64,000 nt of DNA from the NCBI RefSeq assembly GCF_001280425.1, contig NZ_LIUF01000004.1, positions 352,076-416,075 on the forward strand, given 5' to 3'. The position numbers and the translations under genes are program-made. Position 1 is the first letter of the stretch. Each line of letters starts with the position of its first letter. This stretch comes from Haloarcula rubripromontorii. Lineage in GTDB: Archaea; Halobacteriota; Halobacteria; Halobacteriales; Haloarculaceae. This document shows positions 8,476-16,713 of this stretch, piece after piece. The notes beneath the pieces were generated by a model. The model was not told the origin of the DNA. It did not search any database and was given only the letters and a program-made list of their open reading frames with translations.

Positions 8476-10275
8476 ATGAGCCGAGCCCGGCACCTCGAAC
8501 TGCTTACGCTTCTGGGGACGGGGCTACTTATACTTGCAGTCGCAGTCGTTTCTGCGGTGCCATCGGCAACTAAGTATGAAATATCTATCTACGGGGCTCT
8601 CCCATCGTATTTTTGGGTCTCGATCGTCGGGGCACTGTTTGTGGGCGGCCTTGTTATACTCTTGAGCGCGGCTGAGCCTGCGGATACGACGTGGCAACCG
8701 GCACTCGCGCTCATGATCCTCTCTAACTTAGTCCTCTTTCTCATGCCGTTCCTGCGCGGGTATCAGATGTATGGGCGGGAAGACCCTATGTCACATCTCG
8801 GGTATATCCGCGATTTTGTTGTTACCGGCGAGATCGGCGCTAACATCTACCCGCCGGCCCACGTTCTGGCCGTCACTGTCTCCGATGCGACGGGTCTCGA
8901 CTGGATGACGGTCGTGATGGTGCTGTCTCCCGTGTTTTCTCTGCTATACTACGGAGCGATGTTCTATCTGTTGCGGACCGTGTTCGACTCCCGACGAGAG
9001 ATGCTCTTCGGGATTCCGTTCGTCATGCTCCCTGTGCTTCGGTTCGCACATCTCGGGTTCCGCCCCTTCGCACTGAGTATCATGCTGATACCGTTCTCGC
9101 TGTACCTTCTCTTCAAGAGCGATCAAAGCGCCACACCTGCAACCCGGACTGCATTCGTGATTGTACTCTTCGCACAGACCTTTTATCATCCGCTAACTGC
9201 GCTTTTTGTCATCGGGGTATTCGTCCTGTATCGCGGAAGCAATCACGTTCCGAGTATGGGCGGCCCCTTCCCCACTACAAAAAACCTCTTTTCGATCTCA
9301 GTAGCATTGTTTGCGGTTTGGTACACGCAGTACGCGGGTATCCTTCTGCGCTTCAAGCGGATCTACACCACCCTGTTCGGTGTCGATCAAGGGGAACCGC
9401 CGGTGGCCGCTTATCAGCAGACTATTCAAGAGTCTTCTCCGGCCCTAATCGATATTCTTCGAGTGATACTATTCAAATATGGCGTCGAATTCATGCTGTT
9501 TGGGCTCGGGTTCACATTTACAGTCGCTGCAGCTGCTCTGGTCTGGAAAGGTCGATATGTCCCAACACCACACCTCGGAATGTTTACTGGAACGGTAGTC
9601 GTATTCAGCTTTGGAGGGTTGTTATTCTTAGTCTCAGACCTCATCGTCCCGCCGAACCGACCATTCCAGATCGCTAAGATCGGCGCTATCGTCTTGGTCG
9701 GACAGCTGTTGTATGTCGGCTGGATAAAGATCGACTGGAGCGAGAGACGGATCGGACGGACTGTCGGATTCTGGCCGACCGCTGTGGTAGTTCTCCTACT
9801 GCTCGCAAGCCTTTCCACATTCAGTGTGTATAAATCACCGCTGAGTTCTGAACGGAATCCACAGGTAACCGAGATGGAACTTGAGGGGAGCGCGTGGCTG
9901 ATGGGCCACGGCGAGGCCACCGAAAATCTCGACCGCTTCGGGATTACCTTTCACCGACACCACGACTACCGGAACGGTGTTCAGACATCGGACAACTTCG
10001 ACGAAGGAACACCGCCGAGTCATTTCAATTACACCACCCGACAGTATCTCGGGAGTAGTTACGACTCCGACCACTACCTTACAATCACGCGGAAGGGCCG
10101 GATCACGTATCCAGAGCTTTTCCCGGGCTATCGTGACCGATGGCGATACACACCCGGTGATTTTGATCAGCTCGAACGGGACCAGACGGTCAACCGACTG
10201 TACGACAACGGGGATTATACGCAGTACCTCGTCAATGCTACCGCAAACGACGGAGCGACAGCGAGTCCGAACTGA
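8476..10275 (+). CDS. Large multi-pass membrane protein, possibly GT-C glycosyltransferase
   Basis: A 599-residue protein with about 12 or more hydrophobic segments over residues 1-450 and a soluble C-terminal tail of about 140 residues. The first long extracytoplasmic loop contains YGREDPMSHLGYIRDF (about 99-114), resembling the acidic ED motif with nearby His found in GT-C glycosyltransferases, followed by NIYPPAHVL. That makes a lipid-sugar-dependent glycosyltransferase or polymerase a reasonable but unproven idea. Start chosen at 8476 (MSRARHLELL) because the hydrophobic N-terminus begins there; 8440 is an alternative. It sits between a GT2 and a phosphatase-fold gene on the same strand. 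Confidence 0.7.
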   Translation: MSRARHLELLTLLGTGLLILAVAVVSAVPSATKYEISIYGALPSYFWVSIVGALFVGGLVILLSAAEPADTTWQPALALMILSNLVLFLMPFLRGYQMYGREDPMSHLGYIRDFVVTGEIGANIYPPAHVLAVTVSDATGLDWMTVVMVLSPVFSLLYYGAMFYLLRTVFDSRREMLFGIPFVMLPVLRFAHLGFRPFALSIMLIPFSLYLLFKSDQSATPATRTAFVIVLFAQTFYHPLTALFVIGVFVLYRGSNHVPSMGGPFPTTKNLFSISVALFAVWYTQYAGILLRFKRIYTTLFGVDQGEPPVAAYQQTIQESSPALIDILRVILFKYGVEFMLFGLGFTFTVAAAALVWKGRYVPTPHLGMFTGTVVVFSFGGLLFLVSDLIVPPNRPFQIAKIGAIVLVGQLLYVGWIKIDWSERRIGRTVGFWPTAVVVLLLLASLSTFSVYKSPLSSERNPQVTEMELEGSAWLMGHGEATENLDRFGITFHRHHDYRNGVQTSDNFDEGTPPSHFNYTTRQYLGSSYDSDHYLTITRKGRITYPELFPGYRDRWRYTPGDFDQLERDQTVNRLYDNGDYTQYLVNATANDGATASPN

Positions 10276-10529
10276 TTTCACCAACCGGAATGTCGGTATC
10301 GGGCCCAAGCAGTCGAGTAGTTCTGTGAGATATTGATCCAGAAGCCGTGTTTAGTGGTGATAGTGCCGGGTCTAGTGTTCTACTCGGTTAGGGAACGTAT
10401 AATTATTTTCTTGAAAGTTGCTAAACTACCCATGTCGAATCCAAAGTGGATACACACGAGAGACGATTTGATGAACAGCGAACGGATTCGATTTGTGGGA
10501 TATGGTTCCGGCCAGTGGGGGCAGTGGCA

Positions 10530-11894
10530 ATGAAAAATATCGTTTTCATTACGGTGGACTCACTGCGTGCTGACTATGTTACCGGGCCGAAGGCTCCTGA
10601 CTCGCTCGAAACGCTTCCGCAACTGATCGAAGAGTGGCTCACTTGCTCCACTGCATACGCGAATGCACCGTACACGAAACAGTCGTTTCTCTCGATTCTG
10701 AGCGGGAGCTATCCCTGGACGTTCGAATCAGCGGAGACAGGCTTCGATCCGGACCGGGTGCATATTGCGGAGCGGTTGTCCGAAGAAGGATACGCCACGG
10801 GTGGCTTTCACTCGAACACGTATCTAAGCCCGACATACAACTACGATAGAGGGTTCGACTATTATCTGGGTCGTGACAGTGGGGGCGATGGGGACACAGA
10901 GTCAGAGCTTACGTCTCTGTTCAACACGGCCGTGGAACGGGCTGTCGCTACCGAGCAACTCTCGGATCTCGTTCTTTGGACGTACCAGAACGCCGGTAAG
11001 CGGTTGGGGATTCAGCTTGGTAGTAACCTCTACAAACCGGCCGAAGAGTTGAATCAGCATATCGTCAACTGGACCCAACAGCAGTCTGAACCCGTCTTCG
11101 TATGGGCACATTACATGGATGTCCATAATCCGTACTATCCTCACGAGGGGACAGTCAGCGAGGGGATCAGCCGGAGGCGTGCGGTAAAACTGTTTCATAA
11201 AGTTAACCAGCAACGGTCCGAGGCCGCCGAGAGCGATATAAACGCGCTTGAGCGTCTGTATCGTGGTGAAATAGAGTATTTCGACCGGCAGCTTGGGAAC
11301 CTGCTAGAGCGACTCGACGAGACGATCGGTCTAGAGGAGACGCTCCTTGTGTTCACGTCGGACCATGGCGAAGCGTTCAACGAGAAGGGACTTGTTTTTC
11401 ATCCGGGAAGCGCTCTCTATGAAGAGAACGTTCATGTTCCAATGCTGATTGATGGACCTGAGATTAGCGGTGGCGAGATAGAGACTCCGGTTTCACATGT
11501 CGATCTTGTCCCGACGATACTGAAAAGAGCCGGTATCGAGGCACCTGAGTCAGTCGACGGGCGAGATATCGCCGGGCCCGGTTTTGATGCTACCAGCGAC
11601 AGGATCGTATTCACTGAGAGCTACGACCATGACGACGGCGGACTGATGGGTACTGACGGAGAGTATAAGCTCATCAGGGATCTGGAGACGGGCAAGGAGA
11701 TTTTTTGCAGACGTCACTCCGAACCGGAAGAAATCACCCAACCAGACGAGAGTGAGTCTGTCGCCTACGACAGGCTGGCCGGGGCTTTAGACGACCACAT
11801 GAAGTCGGTAACAAGCGCCGAGGTTATGACTACTGACGGCGAAATTTCCGAAAACGTTCGACTCCAGCTTCGCAAGCTCGGCTACAAGGAGTGA
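10530..11894 (+). CDS. Alkaline phosphatase/sulfatase-fold enzyme
   Basis: A 454-residue soluble enzyme starting at 10530 (MKNIVFITVDSLRADY). Metal-ligand motifs of the superfamily are clear: VDSLRAD at 8-14 and SDHGE at 277-281, plus FHPGSALYEENVHVPMLI further on. In true sulfatases a Cys or Ser in CxPSR becomes formylglycine; aligning the conserved LLTG-like end (SILSG) puts Thr49 at that position. A Thr nucleophile is used by related phospho-transferring enzymes, so this may be a phosphatase or phosphotransferase acting on glycans rather than a sulfatase. No signal peptide is visible. It follows the membrane protein by about 250 bp. Confidence 0.82.
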   Translation: MKNIVFITVDSLRADYVTGPKAPDSLETLPQLIEEWLTCSTAYANAPYTKQSFLSILSGSYPWTFESAETGFDPDRVHIAERLSEEGYATGGFHSNTYLSPTYNYDRGFDYYLGRDSGGDGDTESELTSLFNTAVERAVATEQLSDLVLWTYQNAGKRLGIQLGSNLYKPAEELNQHIVNWTQQQSEPVFVWAHYMDVHNPYYPHEGTVSEGISRRRAVKLFHKVNQQRSEAAESDINALERLYRGEIEYFDRQLGNLLERLDETIGLEETLLVFTSDHGEAFNEKGLVFHPGSALYEENVHVPMLIDGPEISGGEIETPVSHVDLVPTILKRAGIEAPESVDGRDIAGPGFDATSDRIVFTESYDHDDGGLMGTDGEYKLIRDLETGKEIFCRRHSEPEEITQPDESESVAYDRLAGALDDHMKSVTSAEVMTTDGEISENVRLQLRKLGYKE

Positions 11895-11963
11895 CAAACC
11901 GTATCTGGATGGACATTGCAACTTCGCGCTACAGACAGGGAGATGAATAACACGAAATGGGAA

Positions 11964-14450
11964 CTACAGCGGTTCGCTCAGACTATCCACCTGATTCTCA
12001 ACGTCATTCACTGTGATCCGAAGTTCGTCGACTTGACCACGGTCTCGCAATCGGTGCGTGTAACTGTCCTGTTCCCCGCTGACACGGGTGCTATCGGCAG
12101 CCACCACTGTTCCCTGAGAGAGGAGCGTCGTGACGACCATATCGAGGTCCCCATCGGCGTCCGTAACGGTCCAGTCAACATCGAATCGTGACCAGTCATC
12201 AGTATTTGTACGGTTCACTTCGACGGCTTCAATCTTCGGGGGGCTCGAAGCCGTCCCATTGTCTACGGTCACGGTAGCTGCGGCAGTAGCGTCGTTTCCG
12301 GCAGAGTCGGTCACACGCGCTTCGAGTCGGTAGTCGCCCCCGTCAACTCCTGTCGTGTCCCACGTGTCCTCGTGATACCCAGTCTCAGCGTTGTATGTGG
12401 CCGTCTTCCAGCTAGCGTCGCCAAGGCGGTGTTCTACAGTCAGTGCCTCTGCGGCGTCTTCCTCGTCGTTCGCTGCGATCTGTAACGTCACTTCGCCACT
12501 CGCTACCTCACCGTCAGTCGGCGTTGCCCAGGAAACAGATGGCGTCGTATCTGTCGTCTCGGAGTCAAGGAATTGAGCGGTGGAACCGCCGGTCACAGCA
12601 CTGAACACGTCCGTTTCGACTGGTTGCGGGTCGAACGATCCAAGCCCAACCCACCCGTCAGCGTGGTCGCTGTCAGTCTCGACAACGTCCCACTCGGTTG
12701 GTTCGTCCGTTCCAGCAGGCCAGACCTTTGCTTTCAGCTCGGACCCCTCCGCACGGAACCGCCTGTAGAAGTATTCATTCTCCTGTGGCGTGCCGAATCG
12801 GGCTATCGTTCTCACGGTCCCGTCGGTGTATTTACCGAGGCGGAACGCGTCTGCACGGTCTTCGACCTCTATCCAGTAGCCGTTGGCATTACCGTTAACC
12901 GTCGAGCCACGGAGATACACCCGGGCGTGGAACCCGTATTCTGTGTCCGCAGCGAACGATGGAACTCGAAACTTATCTAGTACCTCAACGTCCGCCGGTC
13001 GGCCGACATTGTCCGCGGAAATGGCGTATCGGGTACGGTTCCCGTCGGTGTTCTCGAAGGCGAGGGCGGAGTTTCCTGCGAACTGCGATCCGGTGTCGAC
13101 ACTCCAATCGCTCGTGGAACTAGACCACTGCGGTGTCCAGTGATCGAACAGCGGTGACTCGGAGGGAGTGGTTGTTTCCTCCTCGGAGTCGTCGGACGCT
13201 GAGTTGATACCGACATCGGAAGCAGTCGGCACGTCGGGTGTGAGCGGGTCGGCACCCTGCTCGTCAGCCTCGATCCTGATAGCGCCGGTGTCGCCGAGAC
13301 CGCCGTTCCCATCACGCGCGAGTGTTTTGATAGCCCCGTCCGAGTCCTGCGTCCCGAACAATGCCCGCTCGCAGTTGTGCACTGACACGCGGTCGAGAGC
13401 CACATCAGAGAAATGCGCCCCGTCACGGTCACGGAACACTTCGTCAGCTAGCTCGAACGTTGCGTTGTGGATCGCAAAGTTGTCACCCTGAAGGTTCAGT
13501 TGTCCGGCGGCAGCCTGGATAGCGTATCCCATGTGGTCCCTGGTTTCGACATCCTCGAGATACACTGTCGGTACGCCACCGGTGCGATCGGATAGCCTGT
13601 TGATGAAACACCGGCCATAAAAGTTCTCGCCCGACTTCTCGTCGAGTTTGGATTCGAGCGAAGGCGTGTTGGCGCGATGGTATACTCGTCGGACATCGAA
13701 CAGCGATGAGGCACTCAACTTACACAGGTTGGCACCGGTCCCTGTCACGTAACAGTCCCGCATCCGGATCTCGCCAGTGTTAAACCGGACATCTATGGCG
13801 CTCCCGGAACAGTCGATGAAATGGGAGTTCGTCACTGTGAGGGGGTTGCCCTCGCTCGCGTGGGTGGTGATGTGGTGGCCGATGTGTCCACCGCCCGAAT
13901 AGTTATGATCCGCAATGGCGTTGTCTTCGAACGTACACCGGTCGACGGTCCGTAGCACGTCTCGGCCAAGGATAGCCTCTTGATACCAGCCGCGGATATG
14001 CGCATTTGAGAAATGTACGTCTCCGCTGCCAGCGATATTCATACATCGAGAACCCCCGCCAGCACCGCGAAGGTCCGGTAGGTTCTCGTAGTTCCCGTCC
14101 AGCCGAATATCTCGGATGGTGACCGTACCGTGATCGGCACCATCGTCGTAGTAGAATCCTGTCTGGATCGGGTGGGATGACGCGTCAGTGTGTCTGCTCA
14201 CCCCTAACGCTGAGCGCTCTGGACCAGCCCCGGTGATTGATATGCCGGCGGGCTCCTGTCCACCGAACTCAAAGAACGAAGACCGACTGTCACGGGCGAA
14301 ATAAAACGTTCCCTCTGGGACGTAAATTTCGCCACCGTCGCCAGTAGCATTTGCCGCGTCAAGCACTGCCCTCCAGTTACGTTTCGCCGCATCGAACGAA
14401 GGGTCGTCCGGGTTCGCCACCGCACCGTGGTCGGTTATGTCTTCAGTCAT
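11964..14450 (-). CDS. Multidomain beta-helix protein with C-terminal lectin-like and Ig-like domains
   Basis: An 828-residue protein. Residues 1-415 form a pectate-lyase-type parallel beta-helix closely matching the protein at 5271-6755 (shared GWYQEAILGRDVLRTV, CSGSAIDVRFN, YVTGTGAN). About 430-600 looks like a jelly-roll carbohydrate-binding domain (FDHWTPQWSSSTSDW, NGYWIEVEDRADAFRLGKY). About 630-735 is an Ig-like domain with the end DTTGVDGGDYRLEARVTDSAGN, and 740-828 a second beta-rich domain. The ATG at 14450 begins directly at the helix, so the product has no signal peptide; a Tat signal lies just upstream in another frame (14447-14686). Likely an extracellular polysaccharide-binding or cleaving protein whose export depends on repair of that frame break. 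Confidence 0.8.
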   Translation of the reverse strand: MTEDITDHGAVANPDDPSFDAAKRNWRAVLDAANATGDGGEIYVPEGTFYFARDSRSSFFEFGGQEPAGISITGAGPERSALGVSRHTDASSHPIQTGFYYDDGADHGTVTIRDIRLDGNYENLPDLRGAGGGSRCMNIAGSGDVHFSNAHIRGWYQEAILGRDVLRTVDRCTFEDNAIADHNYSGGGHIGHHITTHASEGNPLTVTNSHFIDCSGSAIDVRFNTGEIRMRDCYVTGTGANLCKLSASSLFDVRRVYHRANTPSLESKLDEKSGENFYGRCFINRLSDRTGGVPTVYLEDVETRDHMGYAIQAAAGQLNLQGDNFAIHNATFELADEVFRDRDGAHFSDVALDRVSVHNCERALFGTQDSDGAIKTLARDGNGGLGDTGAIRIEADEQGADPLTPDVPTASDVGINSASDDSEEETTTPSESPLFDHWTPQWSSSTSDWSVDTGSQFAGNSALAFENTDGNRTRYAISADNVGRPADVEVLDKFRVPSFAADTEYGFHARVYLRGSTVNGNANGYWIEVEDRADAFRLGKYTDGTVRTIARFGTPQENEYFYRRFRAEGSELKAKVWPAGTDEPTEWDVVETDSDHADGWVGLGSFDPQPVETDVFSAVTGGSTAQFLDSETTDTTPSVSWATPTDGEVASGEVTLQIAANDEEDAAEALTVEHRLGDASWKTATYNAETGYHEDTWDTTGVDGGDYRLEARVTDSAGNDATAAATVTVDNGTASSPPKIEAVEVNRTNTDDWSRFDVDWTVTDADGDLDMVVTTLLSQGTVVAADSTRVSGEQDSYTHRLRDRGQVDELRITVNDVENQVDSLSEPL

Positions 14451-14686
14451 AGCGCGTACTCACTGAAATCAGTCATATACTGCGTCTGCTGGGACGATGC
14501 GGTTGCAGTGACGCTGTTCGCACCGACGAGTGCGGCGACTGTGACGGCACCCGCTTTGAGATAGTCCCTGCGGTTAATTGTACCTTGTCGGCCCCCGTCA
14601 AGTGATTTGTTCCGCCCGTTCTTTCCGTCCGCTTCGTCAGTTAATGAGTTATTACTTTGCTCCGATTCGGTATTCATCACACTCAC
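14447..14686 (-). CDS. Detached Tat signal peptide ORF
   Basis: A 79-residue frame with a polar N-terminus, a twin-arginine motif (NRRDYLKAGAVTVAALVG, about residues 38-55) and a cleavage-like ANSVTATASS, then only 17 residues before a stop. It ends in ATGA overlapping the start of the beta-helix gene, in a different frame. The short paralog has its Tat signal fused to the same helix. The likeliest reading is one ancestral exported protein broken by a frameshift near 14450-14460 (or a sequencing error); programmed shifting is possible. The octamer ATGACTGA occurs twice here, 26 bp apart, once in each frame. Confidence 0.6.
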   Translation of the reverse strand: MSVMNTESEQSNNSLTDEADGKNGRNKSLDGGRQGTINRRDYLKAGAVTVAALVGANSVTATASSQQTQYMTDFSEYAL

Positions 14687-15462
14687 CGCTGGTGTAGGTC
14701 CCGTATTTACTGATGCTACCAGTCAAAGTGAGTTTGGCTCTTTTTAATTACCAACTAAAGATATTTACAGGCAGTTAGCTTGTCTTAAGTTAATAATACA
14801 GGATGAGAGTAAGAGGATCCTACCATGAGACAGAGCTTCGTCCAGAGTGGTTGACCCGCATCGTTGAGCACGGGACACTATACTCAGCCGTATAGATGTA
14901 TTACTTCAGTCTGACACTAAAATCTGACTCGTATTGAACGGCACACCACCGATTGCGATCAATGACATACTGAAACTGTGATTTTGACTGTTACGACTGT
15001 AATCTGAGTTATTTTGGTTATCCGGTTTGTCAGGAGCGGGGTTCATTAACCAAGATCCATTTCTGAGGATGCTACCGACTGATCTGTATGGTATACAAAG
15101 TCGATGAATACTCTGACCTGAACGCCTCAGATTCTGTTTATGGGGGTTTTGTTTGAGAGACAGATCAATGTGGTTTATTATAATACAGGGTGACAGTTTG
15201 ACTATATTTTGGTCTATCAGTTCACTTTATTCAAGGTCGAGAATCGATAATAAGTCGATATATACTGATTCAATAGTGCACGTAACGGATTCAGGTTCGG
15301 AACGCCACAAGAGTATCAAACGTATACTAATACACCCGTCAGGGGTACAGTGCAACGATTCGATGTTGATGAGTAGCGATAGGCGAGCGGACACGGGACC
15401 GTCGTCAGAATGGAGGGAGGAACATCTGAGAGTGGGCCAAACGATGGACACACTTCACGACG
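14687..15462. other. Long AT-rich intergenic region
   Basis: About 775 bp without a convincing gene, between the divergent Tat-signal ORF and a glycosyltransferase. Composition is markedly AT-rich. A plus-strand ORF at 15153-15473 lacks codon bias and family features and is not called. Promoters for both neighbours presumably lie here. Confidence 0.45.
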
Positions 15463-16713
15463 ATGACGACTGACTGCGTCATCGTCTCTCAGCGGTATCC
15501 CCCTGAAAAGGGCGGCAATGCATCCAGAATTCACGACACAGCCGTCAATCTCGGTGACGGCTTCGACGTGACCGTTCTGGCGCCGTCCAGCTGTTACCCA
15601 CCGGGAAACTTCGAACGGACTTGGAAGCGAAAACAGACAGACCGCGATAAGGGTGTGGTCGTCCACCGTCTGTGGACGTGGCAGCCACAGAGAGAGAACC
15701 CCTCTCTGCTTCGTCGACTTCCATACTACCTGATATTCGCACTGCATGCGGCTCTCTGGCTAGTCTTGAATTTCCGGCAGTACGACGTTGTCATGACATC
15801 TACGCCACCAATCACCACTGGGTTCCCCGGACTCGTGGCTGCTGCCATTGGAACTCCCTGGGTGATCGATGTCCGCGACCTGTGGATTGAGAACTCAATC
15901 GCCCTCGGATACATTTCAGCAGACAGTCCCCTGGTAACAGCCGGTCGTACGTTCCAGCGCCTTGCGCTGCACTCCGCCGACCGCATTACGGTAACGACTG
16001 AGACCCTTGGGGATGCAGTCGCTGACACGTACGGGAGCGAGCTCAGGGACCGGGTTCAAGTCATCCCGAACGGTGTTGACATCAACCGGTTTTCTTCGGT
16101 ATCGACCCCTGAAAGCAGCGGTTCCCGAATTGTTTACACCGGGAATATCGGGAGTGCGCAGGCACTCGAACCGTGTATCCGGGCAATGCAACACGTTTCA
16201 AGCGACGATGCAGTGCTTCAGTTGGTTGGCGACGGGGACGAGGTGTCTCGGCTCAAAGATGTGACAGCCCGACTTGGGCTTGAAGACCGCGTAGAGTTTG
16301 TCGGACTGGTGGACCGTGATCGAATCCCGGAGATTCTTGATACTGCAACTATCGGATTGGCTCCAATCAAGGACAGTCCAGAGCTGGACTACGCGATACC
16401 CACGAAGCTCTACGAGTACATGGCGTGCTCGCTACCCGTCGTCGTCACCGGAAGAGGGGAAATCAAGCGGCTCGCAACGGACACAGACGCAGGGATTCAC
16501 ACAGAACCCACTCCAGAGAGCATTGGGGCAGCGATTGACAGTCTCCTCGAAAACCCCGACAAGCGAGTGGCGATGGGTCGAGACGGATACAGAGTCGTCT
16601 CCGAAGCGTATGATCGGCAGGCCATCGCGGGTCGACTTGGCGAGGTGTTTCGGACATTGAAGACAGATGAACGACTGGAATCGTACACGGCCCCAGACCC
16701 AGACCATGACTGA
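15463..16713 (+). CDS. Family 4 glycosyltransferase (WcaI-like)
   Basis: A 416-residue GT-B glycosyltransferase. The N-terminus reads DCVIVSQRYPPEKGGNA (about 4-20), the form seen in GT4 enzymes of the colanic-acid WcaI and fucosyltransferase type. Further on are VIDVRDLWIENSI (about 130-142), VIPNGVDINRF (about 202-212), YTGNIGSAQALEP, and LYEYMACSLPVVVTG where the donor-site acidic residue lies. A hydrophobic stretch near 85-105 may attach it to the membrane. It overlaps the following heparinase-like gene by 8 bp (start of the next gene at 16706), so the two are translationally coupled and probably act on the same glycan. Confidence 0.87.
   Translation: MTTDCVIVSQRYPPEKGGNASRIHDTAVNLGDGFDVTVLAPSSCYPPGNFERTWKRKQTDRDKGVVVHRLWTWQPQRENPSLLRRLPYYLIFALHAALWLVLNFRQYDVVMTSTPPITTGFPGLVAAAIGTPWVIDVRDLWIENSIALGYISADSPLVTAGRTFQRLALHSADRITVTTETLGDAVADTYGSELRDRVQVIPNGVDINRFSSVSTPESSGSRIVYTGNIGSAQALEPCIRAMQHVSSDDAVLQLVGDGDEVSRLKDVTARLGLEDRVEFVGLVDRDRIPEILDTATIGLAPIKDSPELDYAIPTKLYEYMACSLPVVVTGRGEIKRLATDTDAGIHTEPTPESIGAAIDSLLENPDKRVAMGRDGYRVVSEAYDRQAIAGRLGEVFRTLKTDERLESYTAPDPDHD

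Noticed and set aside
8135-8479. 114-residue plus-strand ORF before the large membrane protein
   Set aside because: Composition unlike neighbouring proteins and no conserved pattern; probably part of the promoter region.
15153-15473. 106-residue plus-strand ORF in the long AT-rich gap
   Set aside because: No family-like motif, no halophilic acidic bias, overlaps the following glycosyltransferase start; likely chance.
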